64,000 bases of DNA from Pseudanabaena sp. GTDB taxonomy: Bacteria; Cyanobacteriota; Cyanobacteriia; Pseudanabaenales; Pseudanabaenaceae. Both the position numbers and the translations under genes were made by a program. How positions within the stretch are numbered: position 1 is the first letter of the stretch; the number at the start of each line of letters is the position of its first letter. The notes under the pieces were generated by a model. The model saw only the letters and a list, made by a program, of their open reading frames with translations. It searched no databases and was not told the origin of the DNA. The stretch covers positions 41,542-105,541 of the forward strand of contig QBMK01000012.1 in assembly GCA_003249035.1 (NCBI GenBank), written 5' to 3'. Below are positions 34,087-42,972 of the stretch, in pieces.

Positions 34087-34224
34087 GCGTAATCGCATGA
34101 TTTCATTGACCCAACGTAAGCGTTCGGCATGGGTGAGGTTCAGAATATCTTCCCTTGACCAATGGAAGTAAAAAGCAATGAAGGCTACCTCTTCATACAA
34201 CCTCTCCGAGGGGTAGCCTATGAT
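34084..34224 (-). CDS. DUF6760 family (contractile injection system-associated), no canonical start codon
   Basis: The frame reads I-I-G-Y-P-S-E-R-L-Y-E-E-V-A-F-I-A-F-Y, then FHWSREDILNLTHAERLRWV and NEIMRLR. G-Y-P-x-x-x-L-Y-E-E-V-A and F-H-W are the DUF6760 signature found in phage-tail-like contractile systems. There is no ATG, GTG or TTG upstream in frame: the residues before Gly are encoded ATC ATA, and ATA overlaps the upstream gene's TAG. Either ATC or ATA is used, the gene restarts at an internal TTG, or the start was lost. Only about 46 residues. Confidence 0.6.
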   Translation of the reverse strand: MIGYPSERLYEEVAFIAFYFHWSREDILNLTHAERLRWVNEIMRLR

Positions 34225-34532
34225 TCCCCCGATGCAGTCACGTTTTGCGGTTGCAGTTGACTAAACAGCTCTTGGAAATAGACAAAGTCTGGCAAAAATA
34301 GCTGCTCTAGTTGTTGCGCGGTGACTTGATGTAAGTTACCTAATTTTGCGATCGCCTGAGCCAGTAAGAGAAATACTATATCAATGTTGGGATCTCGGCT
34401 AGACAATTCCTGCACGATCAGTTCATCATTTGCAGTCAATAGTCTCATTTTGCCTTGAGCGTGCAGTTCCCTATTAGCATCAATTAATCCTTTTGGTAAT
34501 TGAAAATTAAATTCTTCTATCATCATAATCAA
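34218..34532 (-). CDS. Phage-tail-assembly-chaperone-like protein (contractile injection system type)
   Basis: 104 residues. FNFQLPKGLIDANRELHAQG then KMRLLTANDELIVQELSSRD, FLLLAQAIAKLGNLHQVTAQ and LEQLFLPDFVYFQELFSQLQ match the small protein that precedes baseplate genes in extracellular contractile injection systems and in T4-like phages (tail assembly chaperone, gp41/E/14 type). Its stop overlaps the DUF6760 frame. Together they are likely translated as a unit from the 967-residue gene's transcript. Confidence 0.7.
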   Translation of the reverse strand: MIMMIEEFNFQLPKGLIDANRELHAQGKMRLLTANDELIVQELSSRDPNIDIVFLLLAQAIAKLGNLHQVTAQQLEQLFLPDFVYFQELFSQLQPQNVTASGES

Positions 34533-34568
34533 TTAGCTTCTCTAATTTTTTTTTGCAAAGCAAGAAAC

Positions 34569-34623
34569 AAAGAAGAAATTTTTGTCATCTCGGCGAAGCC
34601 GAGATGACAAAAATTTCTTCTTT
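34569..34623. terminator. Long hairpin, 26-bp perfect stem
   Basis: Arms 34569-34594 and 34598-34623, apex CGGC-GAA-GCCG. The right arm enters the stop codon of the large membrane-protein gene (minus strand); the left arm is upstream of the chaperone-like gene. Confidence 0.92.
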
Positions 34624-37525
34624 ATCTTTGGGTCGGTGGAACCTCTGATGGAGTGAGTCCACCTGATCGCTGATTTGGAGATGCGTTGGGAATTAACGGA
34701 GAGTCAATCTCTGGAACTTCAGGAGGCAATGCGATCGGTGGGGTCTGTTCGGATTTAGGTGCGGGTGGAGGCGCGATCGTCTGGACGATGAAAGAACGCA
34801 TGATTATCTGTCCATCAGGGTTAGTGACCCTCAGGGTATAGGTTACTTCTGCTGTTTTCGGGCTTAAGGGCAAAGCTAATTGCCCAACGGCAGCAATACT
34901 TCCTGGGGCTGGCAGCAGCTCTATTTTGGCAGTTGCCGAAGCTTCGACCTTCCAAGACAGAGTGAGAATCATGGGAATATCAGGATTGAGATTGAAAGAA
35001 TATTGCGGTAATGCGTCCTGTCCATTTACCTTCAGTTCCAGAATTTTGGCAGGAAAAGGTGCGATTCTGACGATCTCAGTTTTTCTACTAGCGGGAGCCG
35101 CTTTCGGATCGGCAAGAGGCTTTCTAGGTACGATCGCTAGCTCAAAAATGTAATTGCCAGAGGCTTTAGCCTCAGTCGGTACATTTTTACAAATCATTTG
35201 ATCGTTAGACAGCGTGCAATAGGGGCGCAGCGATCGCGGTAGCCCTTCTGTGAGAGTAAATCGCAAGGGCGGACTCTTGATTTCACCTTCAGGCGATCGA
35301 CCAATGAGGTTTAACTCCTTAACTTGGCTAGTGTTGGATATGCGCCAGTTTAACCTTACTTCATTGCCAAGATCTGGCTTAGGCTTGATTATTCTTGGCT
35401 TTACACCGCCTTTGGCAATCCCAATGGCAGTAAAAAACATCTGTCTTTCCAAAGCATTCGCGATCGAACTTGGCTCAGTAAAATTTGGGGCTGAAGCGAC
35501 ATTGGCACGTTCAGATGGTTGTGGCGTAGGCGAGACAGGTGCATTTTCTGCTGGCTTAGCTTGAGCTGCTTGTACAACAGGTAAAAGCGTTGGCAAAACT
35601 GGTCTGGACTCATTATAGAGAGGCTTAGTCGAGGCAAACTCCAAAATCTCAGCTTGGGGAATTGGCTCGACTAAAATCTTCGTAGTTTTCACCAATGGAA
35701 GAGTTGCCGTTTTAGGGTTTCTCGACGATAGGCTCATTTGAAAAATATACTGACCAGAGCGCCGCGCATCAGTCGGCACATTTTGGCACAGCAACTCACG
35801 TTCAATCACGCAATATTCTTTTAGTTCGGGCGGAATACCCTTGCTAAAGTTATAAACCACGGGCTGACTGAGGATTTTGTCATCGGGCGATAGTCCTTCC
35901 ACCCTGACTTCACGCAATAATTCAGGATAAGTAATACGCCACCTTAAACGAATTGCCTCATTAGCAGCTTCTTGAAAGGTGGATGATTCAGACGTGAACT
36001 CAACTACCTGTGGCACATCTGGTGGTCGAAAGAAAAACCACCAAATCAAAAAGATAATTGTGCCAACAGTGCCCAAAATACCAATGATCAATAAAACAAA
36101 TTGCCACCAAGGACGAGCAGGCAATAACAAATTACCTAGAAATCGATCGTTGGGCAACATTGCTGACTGTTTGTCTTCAACTTCGATAGTGAAGTTGAGA
36201 TAGCGATCGCTTAAAAAACGGGGCTTACATTTTTTTGTCGGTTCAACTTCGATGTTGACCCTTGCCGTTCCAAAGGGTGAAATTTTAACTTCTTCCTGAC
36301 TCAAGTCGTAGAATAACAATCCCTCTTGCTCTGCACTACTGGCTCTGAGGATTAACTCACGGGCAATATTTCCATTACTTTTAAAGCGCATCTCATACAA
36401 CGATGGCTCACGAACAACCCGCGTCCGCAAAGTCACCAGTTGAATATCAAGTTGATAGGTGGGCAGAATCTCAAAATAGACAATATCAATTAATGATAGA
36501 TCTGGTTTGTTATCGGAATGCACACGAATTGTCGGCGCATAAATCCCAGCCCAAACATCTAAAGGTGGCTTAAAAATTACGTTAATCAGCCCTTGGGTGT
36601 CTGGGTTGAGCGGCAAACCATCGGCAGCTTCGACAATTCCTGCTAGCGCTAAGCCTTCAGGATAGTAAATAGAGACCCATTTGGGATCTAGGTCGGGGAC
36701 AGTAACACGAAAGCGATCGACTCGATCTGAGCGATTGGACACAGAAACAATAACTTGCCAGATTTCACCCACGCGCATCGGATGGGGATCGTCAGATGAG
36801 CTACGCGGCAATGTGACAAAGGTGGGGTCATTGACTCTGACCACTTCTTGAATCGCGGGAAGAACGATTACGCGACCTTTATACTGAATCGGCGTATGCT
36901 CTGGATAATGCTTGGGCGCATCAATAATTAAGGTGTAGTTGTATTCATCTGGGGGCGTAGTTGGAGGTACCTGAATTAAAAATACAACTTCGCAGCTTTG
37001 ACCCACGCTCAAAGCCAAGCTTTCTGACGGCAAAGCACACCAAGGATAAATTGAGCTAGAGTCTTTGTCGAGTGCTACACTAATCACCGCACTGCGATCG
37101 CCATGGTTGGTTATCGTGACGCAAAGCTCAAAACTTTCCCCAGTGCTAATAGAGACCGTCCCTGATGGGTTAAGAATGATCGATAACGGTCGGACTGCGA
37201 CTGTTGCCGAGGACATCGCTGCTAAGCTTTCGGGGCTTTGTTGCCGACGAAAGTCAATCTCGTAATAGGTAATCCCCTGTGCTTGACGCTCTTCGATAAA
37301 TCCTTGACTGATTAAATCGGCAATCTCATTACTTGTCTCTTCTATCTCAGCTTCGATATAGGCTGCGATCGCCTCCAACGTAGATTGCCGTTGACGCATA
37401 ATCCAATTAATTATCTGCTGTTGCCGCGTGGATAGAGGCAAGATATCCGCCATACTCATGCCTGCATTTTGAGCATTTTCGCTGTTATCGGCATTTGAGG
37501 GAAAGATGGTTGATTCGCTCCTCAT
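34622..37525 (-). CDS. Large single-pass membrane protein with winged helix and Ig-like repeats
   Basis: 967 residues. Residues about 28-95 are a winged helix (LPLSTRQQQIINWIMRQRQS then LIEDLISQGFIEERQ-like). Residues 105-460 are beta-sandwich repeats of the COG1470 kind (ILNPSGTVSISTGESFELCV). A single helix at about 475-500 (FVLLIIGILGTVGTIIFLIW) is followed by two further repeated beta domains, each with EYCVIERELLCQNVPTDARR-type Cys motifs (the second YCTLSNDQMICKNVPTEAKA), and a proline-rich tail. No enzyme motif. It stands head-to-head with the AAA+ ATPase unit and directly upstream of the eCIS-like small genes; a membrane anchor or receptor is plausible. Confidence 0.65.
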   Translation of the reverse strand: MRSESTIFPSNADNSENAQNAGMSMADILPLSTRQQQIINWIMRQRQSTLEAIAAYIEAEIEETSNEIADLISQGFIEERQAQGITYYEIDFRRQQSPESLAAMSSATVAVRPLSIILNPSGTVSISTGESFELCVTITNHGDRSAVISVALDKDSSSIYPWCALPSESLALSVGQSCEVVFLIQVPPTTPPDEYNYTLIIDAPKHYPEHTPIQYKGRVIVLPAIQEVVRVNDPTFVTLPRSSSDDPHPMRVGEIWQVIVSVSNRSDRVDRFRVTVPDLDPKWVSIYYPEGLALAGIVEAADGLPLNPDTQGLINVIFKPPLDVWAGIYAPTIRVHSDNKPDLSLIDIVYFEILPTYQLDIQLVTLRTRVVREPSLYEMRFKSNGNIARELILRASSAEQEGLLFYDLSQEEVKISPFGTARVNIEVEPTKKCKPRFLSDRYLNFTIEVEDKQSAMLPNDRFLGNLLLPARPWWQFVLLIIGILGTVGTIIFLIWWFFFRPPDVPQVVEFTSESSTFQEAANEAIRLRWRITYPELLREVRVEGLSPDDKILSQPVVYNFSKGIPPELKEYCVIERELLCQNVPTDARRSGQYIFQMSLSSRNPKTATLPLVKTTKILVEPIPQAEILEFASTKPLYNESRPVLPTLLPVVQAAQAKPAENAPVSPTPQPSERANVASAPNFTEPSSIANALERQMFFTAIGIAKGGVKPRIIKPKPDLGNEVRLNWRISNTSQVKELNLIGRSPEGEIKSPPLRFTLTEGLPRSLRPYCTLSNDQMICKNVPTEAKASGNYIFELAIVPRKPLADPKAAPASRKTEIVRIAPFPAKILELKVNGQDALPQYSFNLNPDIPMILTLSWKVEASATAKIELLPAPGSIAAVGQLALPLSPKTAEVTYTLRVTNPDGQIIMRSFIVQTIAPPPAPKSEQTPPIALPPEVPEIDSPLIPNASPNQRSGGLTPSEVPPTQR

Positions 37526-37716
37526 ATTGTGCAGGATCTTTGATGAATTAGGATAAAGTCTGTACTAACAATACAACCCAATGTATTCTGAAAAGTCTAA
37601 GTAGTTATAAAATATCGAAGCATATTACGACGAACAGACATTAATGATACTTAGATCTACAGTTAAATTAAACCATTATTTGTCTTAAGATGTGATGTCA
37701 AAAAACAGTGATAACC
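37526..37716. other. Divergent promoter region, 191 bp
   Basis: Lies between the 967-residue gene (minus) and the ATPase operon (plus). AT-rich; no palindrome or clear promoter boxes recognised. Confidence 0.4.
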
Positions 37717-37941
37717 ATGAATGAAGATGAACTTAGCCAACGCCTGAATCTGGAAATGGAAACAATGAGTGTCAACAAACTCACAGAAATTGGCAACCTC
37801 GCTGTATCAATGGGTTTAATCGCTGGACATGGATTTCACGGCGGGAAATATGAGATCTTAAGAAAAGGAGAAATAATCTTGCTCCAAGTTAACGAAGCGG
37901 AAACCTATTTGGAGCAATTAATCAAAACAGTAACCGACTAA
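37717..37941 (+). CDS. Small protein of unknown function, first in the ATPase operon
   Basis: 74 residues from the ATG at 37717 (a GTG at 37708 is possible). Sequence features: NEDELSQRLNLEMETMSVNK, then TEIGNLAVSMGLIAGHGFHG and an acidic end (EAETYLEQLIKTVTD). Mixed alpha/beta, no cysteine, not recognised. Three bases separate its stop from the ATPase start, so co-translation is likely; similar small genes often sit next to ATPases in contractile injection loci, but I cannot confirm homology. Confidence 0.6.
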   Translation: MNEDELSQRLNLEMETMSVNKLTEIGNLAVSMGLIAGHGFHGGKYEILRKGEIILLQVNEAETYLEQLIKTVTD

Positions 37942-37944
37942 AGC

Positions 37945-39960
37945 ATGACAGTATCTCTACATACTTTGACAAATACTATGAGCAGTAATGCCGATTGGCT
38001 AAGGCACAGTCAAAGCGATCTATTTGCCGCGATCGCTAGCATTCAATTTGTTTTAGAGCAAAGAATTGCAGTCAAAAAAGGTGAGCCGCTAGAAGAGAAA
38101 GTTAAATCTACTGCTCAGAAACAGCAAATTGATAGCTATTTAACCAGACTATGCCAAAGCCTTAGTCTTTCTGAATTTGAAAGAGATATTCTGCTTTTAT
38201 GTGTAGGTCTAGAATTAATCCCAAGCTGGGGAGATCTTTGTGCGGAAATTGCCAACAATCCCAAGCAAAACTATGTCACCTTTAGTCTAGCGATGTCAGT
38301 TCTAGACAATAACGACTGGGCTGCCTTCTCACCAGCCGCAAATATGCGTAAATGGCGTTTAGTAGAGATCGGTATAGGGAATGCGCTTACTGCTAGCCCC
38401 CTGCGAATTGATGAGCGGGTTTTGCATTATTTAATGGGAGATGAGCATCTTGATGAACGCTTACTCCGCCTTTTAGAGCCAATAATTGCTAATTCTGTCC
38501 AGATTGACTCCCATCAACAGATTGCCAACCAAGCGATCTCCACTTGGTCAAGTGCTAACAACGATAATCATATAGAAAATTTACCTGTTTTGCAGTTTTG
38601 CGGTGACGATGTTGCTAGCAAAATGGCGATCGCATCTGATGTCTGCAAAAATCTAGGCTTAACGCTTTATAAAATACCTGCTAACCTTCTGCCCCATGAT
38701 TTAGTCAATCTCCAGCTAATTGCTCAGCTATGCGATCGCGAATATGCATTGGATGATATAGCGCTATTGCTAGACTGCGATCGCGATGAAGCGCCTAATC
38801 CACATCAAGATATGGCGATCGGCTATCTGATTGAGATCCTCCAATGTCCGCTGATCGTTAGTAGTCAAACTCGCCGCCTTCAGCATCAGCGCACAATCCT
38901 TACCTTTGACGTGCGATCGCCCTCGGTTCATGAACAACAAACATTATGGGAAGAATCTCTTAAAGATCTTGATAGTGATATCAAAGAATCACTCAATGGT
39001 TCCATTCACGAACTGGTCTCTTATTTTAATCTCTCACCTACACATATCTACAATGCCTCTCTCAAAGCCAAAAGCATCCACCTCCAATCCTCAAATATCA
39101 CCTTCCATCAATCACTATGGAATGCCTGTCGCGCTCAATCACGTCCCCGCCTAGATGAACTTGCCCAAAGCGTAGAAACAACAGCAACTTGGGAAGATCT
39201 GATTTTACCTTCTAAAGAAAAATTTGTGCTGCATGACATTGCTGCCCATGTCCGCCAACGATTAACTGTCTATGAGAAATGGGGATTTGCTGGCCGAAGT
39301 CGTCGGGGATTAGGGATTAGCGCATTGTTTGCTGGCACAAGCGGCACAGGGAAAACAATGGCTGCAGAAGTATTGGGCAATGAGTTACAGCTTGATGTTT
39401 ATCGGGTAGACCTTAGTTCCGTAATAGATAAATATATTGGTGAAACTGAGAAAAATCTCAAACGCATTTTTGATGCTGCGGAAGGTGGTGGCGTGATTTT
39501 GCTCTTTGATGAAGCTGATGCACTCTTCGGTAAGCGAACTGAAGTTAAAGACAGCCACGATCGCCATGCCAATGTCGGTGTTAGCTATTTACTACAAAGA
39601 ATGGAGGCATATCGCGGATTAGCCGTACTAACTACCAATCTCAAAAATTCTCTCGATCAAGCTTTTTTAAGAAGGTTACGTTTTGTGATTCAGTTTCCTT
39701 TCCCTGATGCAGAGCAACGCGCTGAGATCTGGCGCAGGGCTTTTCCTAAGAAAACACCAACTCTGGAACTAGACTACCTAAAACTTGGTAAACTCAGTGT
39801 TGCAGGTGGTAATATTCGCAATATTGCTTTAAATTCAGCTTTTATTGCGGCGGATCATAATGAACCTGTACAAATGAAACATATCTTGCAAGCTGCAAAA
39901 ATTGAGTATATTAAACTCGAAAAACCAATGATGGATGCGGAGATAAAAGGATGGGTATAG
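37945..39960 (+). CDS. AAA+ ATPase, contractile-injection-system type
   Basis: 671 residues. The N-terminal 200 residues are helical, without catalytic motifs ([20 protein letters not shown] is characteristic of this ATPase group); a degenerate AAA-like segment follows. The C-terminal domain is a classical AAA: Walker [16 protein letters not shown] (about 464), Walker [18 protein letters not shown] (about 512), sensor [20 protein letters not shown] with Arg finger and [16 protein letters not shown]. The architecture matches ATPases of extracellular contractile injection loci (Afp15-like). Overlaps the pentapeptide gene by 10 bp. Confidence 0.85.
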   Translation: MTVSLHTLTNTMSSNADWLRHSQSDLFAAIASIQFVLEQRIAVKKGEPLEEKVKSTAQKQQIDSYLTRLCQSLSLSEFERDILLLCVGLELIPSWGDLCAEIANNPKQNYVTFSLAMSVLDNNDWAAFSPAANMRKWRLVEIGIGNALTASPLRIDERVLHYLMGDEHLDERLLRLLEPIIANSVQIDSHQQIANQAISTWSSANNDNHIENLPVLQFCGDDVASKMAIASDVCKNLGLTLYKIPANLLPHDLVNLQLIAQLCDREYALDDIALLLDCDRDEAPNPHQDMAIGYLIEILQCPLIVSSQTRRLQHQRTILTFDVRSPSVHEQQTLWEESLKDLDSDIKESLNGSIHELVSYFNLSPTHIYNASLKAKSIHLQSSNITFHQSLWNACRAQSRPRLDELAQSVETTATWEDLILPSKEKFVLHDIAAHVRQRLTVYEKWGFAGRSRRGLGISALFAGTSGTGKTMAAEVLGNELQLDVYRVDLSSVIDKYIGETEKNLKRIFDAAEGGGVILLFDEADALFGKRTEVKDSHDRHANVGVSYLLQRMEAYRGLAVLTTNLKNSLDQAFLRRLRFVIQFPFPDAEQRAEIWRRAFPKKTPTLELDYLKLGKLSVAGGNIRNIALNSAFIAADHNEPVQMKHILQAAKIEYIKLEKPMMDAEIKGWV

Positions 39961-41273
39961 ACAAAACTGTGATCGCAATTTCTACGCTCATCGCCGTAAC
40001 CACAGCAACATCAGTCATTGCTGCCAATCAGAGCCAAGTCGAGCAACTGATTAAAACAAAAGAATGTTCAGAATGTGATTTGCCTGATGCAAGGCTAGCA
40101 GGCGCAGAATTGATCGGCGCAAATGTCCGAGATGCGGATCTTCGCAAAGCTGATATGCGTGGGGCGAAGTTAGATGGCGCAAAATTTATGCGATCGAATA
40201 TGCTCGGAGCCGATCTCCGTTTTGCATTACTCTCTGGGGCGGATTTTTTGAATGCAAATTTGTTGGAAGCCAAACTCGAAGGCGCTAATTTATTTCGAGC
40301 AAATCTCAAATATGCCAACCTTGAACGGGCTATTCTCAATCAAGCTTCTTTCAGAAATGCTGATTTGCAGTTCGCTAAACTAATCGGTGCAAAAATTGAT
40401 GGTGCTAATCTTGAAAGAGCCAATCTATCGCTAGCCGATCTCGAAAAAGCAGACCTTTCCAATTCGCGCCTAAAACGAACTAATCTTCGTAGAGCCAATT
40501 TTAGCGAAGCGAATCTAACAAGGGCAAATATGGAAGGAGCTAGTCTAGAGGGGACAAACTTTGCGGGAGCGAATTTATTTCATACAGATCTGCGATCGAG
40601 CAAAATCGATAGCGACACTTTTTTTGATCCTAAGTGGTTTCTCGTCTGGAAAATCGTCAACCAGCGAGTCGAGGGACAAACCCTAGTCGCAGCAGATTTG
40701 TCGGGAGGGAACTTCGAGAAAGCCAATCTTGCGGGCGTGAACTTAGAAGATACAAACTTCACGGAAGCTTATCTGTTTATCACCAATCTAAGGCGGAGCA
40801 ATCTTGCGCGCGTCAAGTTTAATGCTGCTAATTTGCGCTATGCCGACCTCACAAAAGCAAATCTCACTGAAGCAGATTTTGCTGGAGCGCAACTCTCCGA
40901 TGCGAATCTAGAAGGAGCGAATCTTAGCTTTGCCAATCTGAGAGAGAGCATCATCAATGAAGAGACAATTCTCGATCGCAAGTGGCGTGTAGTTTGGGGA
41001 ATCGTCAATCGTGGTGGGGAAGAGAGTAACTTCACTGGTTTTGACCTTTCATCTGCAAACCTTCGCTTGGCTCGTTTACGAGGTGCAAGGCTAGTGGATG
41101 CAGATCTCACGAAATCAGACCTACGCGGTGCGGATTTTGTCGGTGCAAATTTACAACGCGCTAATTTTTCGGGAGCAAATCTCACTGGTGCAAATTTGCG
41201 CGGTGCAGTTTTACAAGGAGCAAATTTTTGTGGTGCAACGCTCCCAGATGGCACGACTGGTAAGTGCAAGTAA
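39951..41273 (+). CDS. Exported pentapeptide-repeat protein with two embedded KWxxVWxIVN inserts
   Basis: 440 residues, ATG at 39951 with GGAG upstream, overlapping the ATPase stop. Signal peptide TVIAISTLIAVTTATSVIAA; then the Cys pair KECSECDLPDARL, and more than 50 A-(D/N)-L-x-x five-residue repeats forming a right-handed beta helix. The helix is interrupted twice, near residues 218-245 and 332-358, by the same motif: (D/E)xxTxxDxKWxxVWxIVN. Ends with GANFCGATLPDG. Translational coupling to the ATPase hints at a shared function, perhaps a cargo or lumenal partner; that is inference. Confidence 0.85.
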   Translation: MGIDKTVIAISTLIAVTTATSVIAANQSQVEQLIKTKECSECDLPDARLAGAELIGANVRDADLRKADMRGAKLDGAKFMRSNMLGADLRFALLSGADFLNANLLEAKLEGANLFRANLKYANLERAILNQASFRNADLQFAKLIGAKIDGANLERANLSLADLEKADLSNSRLKRTNLRRANFSEANLTRANMEGASLEGTNFAGANLFHTDLRSSKIDSDTFFDPKWFLVWKIVNQRVEGQTLVAADLSGGNFEKANLAGVNLEDTNFTEAYLFITNLRRSNLARVKFNAANLRYADLTKANLTEADFAGAQLSDANLEGANLSFANLRESIINEETILDRKWRVVWGIVNRGGEESNFTGFDLSSANLRLARLRGARLVDADLTKSDLRGADFVGANLQRANFSGANLTGANLRGAVLQGANFCGATLPDGTTGKCK

Positions 41274-41512
41274 TTCCAAATCACAAAAGTATGCCGACAC
41301 TTCGAAACCCAAAAGATGAGTTGCGGCGCTTCGCGCCGCAACTCATCTTTTGGGTTTTATGTCCTAAGTAAAACTTAACATTGCTATGATTATCGAAGTG
41401 AAGCAATTACCGAAGCACAAGGCAAGGCACAAATTTTAATTAGTGATATCATCTGCCAAGCAAATAATAAGCAGTATTTTTTAGTTTGATATAGCCTACG
41501 GATTACATAACC
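41274..41512. other. 239-bp spacer with long palindrome
   Basis: Contains palindrome B2 at 41305-41357 and then an AT-rich stretch with TTATGTCCTAAGTAAAACTT, which recurs after palindrome B3 at 46018. No gene seen. Confidence 0.5.
41305..41357. repeat. Long palindrome B2, 25-bp stem
   Basis: AAACCCAAAAGATGAGTTGC and its complement, apex GGCGC-TTC-GCGCC; perfect. Confidence 0.93.
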
Positions 41513-42316
41513 ATGCGTTTGATATTTGCATTTTTTCTTACCTTATTTTTACTTTTTCACCCCACGACAACCACTCCTGTTCAAGCGCAAATCAATATTA
41601 CCGAAGCAGAATCTAATCAACTGGATGCCTTAGTCAAAAAAGCTTTTGCTGCCACAGATGCCGGAGAATTTACAGCCGCAGAAGGCTATTGGTCTGATTT
41701 AATCAAGCTCTATCCTGAAAATGCCGCAGGTTGGAGCAATCGCGGCAACTCGAAAATGAGTCAAAACCATCCCCAAGAAGCGCTTGAGGACTACAACAAA
41801 TCGGTGGAACTTGCACCTAATTTTCCCGATCCTTATCTCAATCGGGGCGCAGCATTAGAAAGTTTGGGCAAATGGGAAGAAGCGATCGCTGATTACGATC
41901 GTGTTTTAGCAATTGATTCTAAAGATGCCGCCGCTTACAACAATCGCGGTAATGCGAAAGCAGGTCTAGGCAAATGGGACGAGGCGATCGCTGATTATCA
42001 AACAGCAATGAATGTCAATTCGCGCTTTAGTACTGCCTTTGGGAATAATGCGATCACTTTATATGAGGTTGGTAAAAGTGACGAAGCGATTAAGGCAATG
42101 AAAAATATATTACGCAAATATCCGAATTTTACGGATGTGCGTGCAGCTCTGACTGCTGCGCTTTGGGCAGATAAAAAGCAAGGCGAAGCTGAAAGTAACT
42201 GGGTTTCTGTTGAAAATCTCGATCCGCGCTATCGGGATATTAATTGGGTAAAAAATATTCGCCGTTGGCCCCCGTCTCTGGTTACCGCTCTAGAAAAGTT
42301 TTTAACTTTTAAATAA
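41513..42316 (+). CDS. Exported TPR-repeat protein
   Basis: 267 residues. Signal peptide LIFAFFLTLFLLFHPTTTTP, cut near VQAQ. Four to five tetratricopeptide repeats follow, e.g. AAGWSNRGNSKMSQNHPQEA, PDPYLNRGAALESLGKWEEA and AAYNNRGNAKAGLGKWDEAI. TPR proteins scaffold protein complexes; this one probably acts in lumen or periplasm, as seen for photosystem assembly factors, but no specific role can be read. Ends in a palindrome shared with the convergent small gene. Confidence 0.9.
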   Translation: MRLIFAFFLTLFLLFHPTTTTPVQAQINITEAESNQLDALVKKAFAATDAGEFTAAEGYWSDLIKLYPENAAGWSNRGNSKMSQNHPQEALEDYNKSVELAPNFPDPYLNRGAALESLGKWEEAIADYDRVLAIDSKDAAAYNNRGNAKAGLGKWDEAIADYQTAMNVNSRFSTAFGNNAITLYEVGKSDEAIKAMKNILRKYPNFTDVRAALTAALWADKKQGEAESNWVSVENLDPRYRDINWVKNIRRWPPSLVTALEKFLTFK

Positions 42317-42365
42317 AGCAATAAAAAATAAGCGGCGCTCTTCGCCGCTTATTTTTTATTGCTTT
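42315..42365. terminator. Bidirectional terminator with both stop codons in its arms
   Basis: AAAGCAATAAAAAATAAGCG and complement, 23-bp stem, loop CTCTT. The TAA of the TPR gene and the TAA of the convergent gene overlap the arms. Confidence 0.92.
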
Positions 42366-42682
42366 ATTGCTGGTGCAACTTGAATGTTGAGGCGTTGTTG
42401 ACTTTTAAAACTGGAAACAGCCTCGTCAATTGACTCAGCCTGACTTTCGCGAACCTGTTCAGCGGATTTGCCACCTGCAAGGTTGATTTGATTGAGTAAT
42501 TGTAATAAGTTGACGTTACTGCCACCGATATTAAGCCCTCCTCCACCTTGTTGTTGATTATCGCGTAAGGTTTGCTCAGATAACGTTGGCGCAGGATTAA
42601 TTTGAGCGATCGCTCCTGTCACAGCAAACATGGTTACCGATACGAGACTAGTCACGCCTATAGAAATATTTTTGAAAATCAT
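42356..42682 (-). CDS. Small exported protein, unknown function
   Basis: 108 residues from the ATG at 42682, chosen because AAGGAG lies 8 bases upstream; a frame starting at 42712 would lack it. Signal peptide IFKNISIGVTSLVSVTMFAV, cut near AIAQ. Mature part is polar, with a Gly/Asn-rich centre (NQQQGGGGLNIGGSNVNLLQ-like) and a C-terminal helix. No family recognised. Convergent with the TPR gene; upstream lies repeat A5. Confidence 0.6.
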   Translation of the reverse strand: MIFKNISIGVTSLVSVTMFAVTGAIAQINPAPTLSEQTLRDNQQQGGGGLNIGGSNVNLLQLLNQINLAGGKSAEQVRESQAESIDEAVSSFKSQQRLNIQVAPAIKQ

Positions 42683-42755
42683 AGTTTTTGCTCCTTGATA
42701 ACATCTAGCCACTAGTCTATACCAAATTTTCTGGGACTTGTTGTGATCGTCAGTA

Positions 42756-42858
42756 ATGCCAATTCACAAAAACGTGACAACGCTTTTGTGAATTGAAAAG
42801 CAAACCCAGTAAGGGTTTTAAAACCACAAAATGACTATGCCATTTTGTGGTTTGGGAT
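42756..42858 (-). repeat. 103-bp interspersed repeat, copy A5 (inverted)
   Basis: On the minus strand it begins ATCCCAAACC and ends AATTGGCAT, with the AAAATGGC hairpin, the ACCCTTACTGGGTTTG middle and the second hairpin. Same length as A1, A3 and A6. Confidence 0.88.
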
Positions 42859-42972
42859 AAAGTCCAGAGCCAATACTTATGATGGCGTGCTCAAATGACG
42901 GTATCAAAAAATTGACTATGGAACGATGACCAAAATGAAATAGTCCTGACTTTGAAATATTGCCGTAAAAAA

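Noticed and set aside
40028..41341. Long antisense frames opposite the pentapeptide-repeat gene
   Set aside because: The five-residue periodicity of the sense strand keeps the complementary frame open; low-complexity product.
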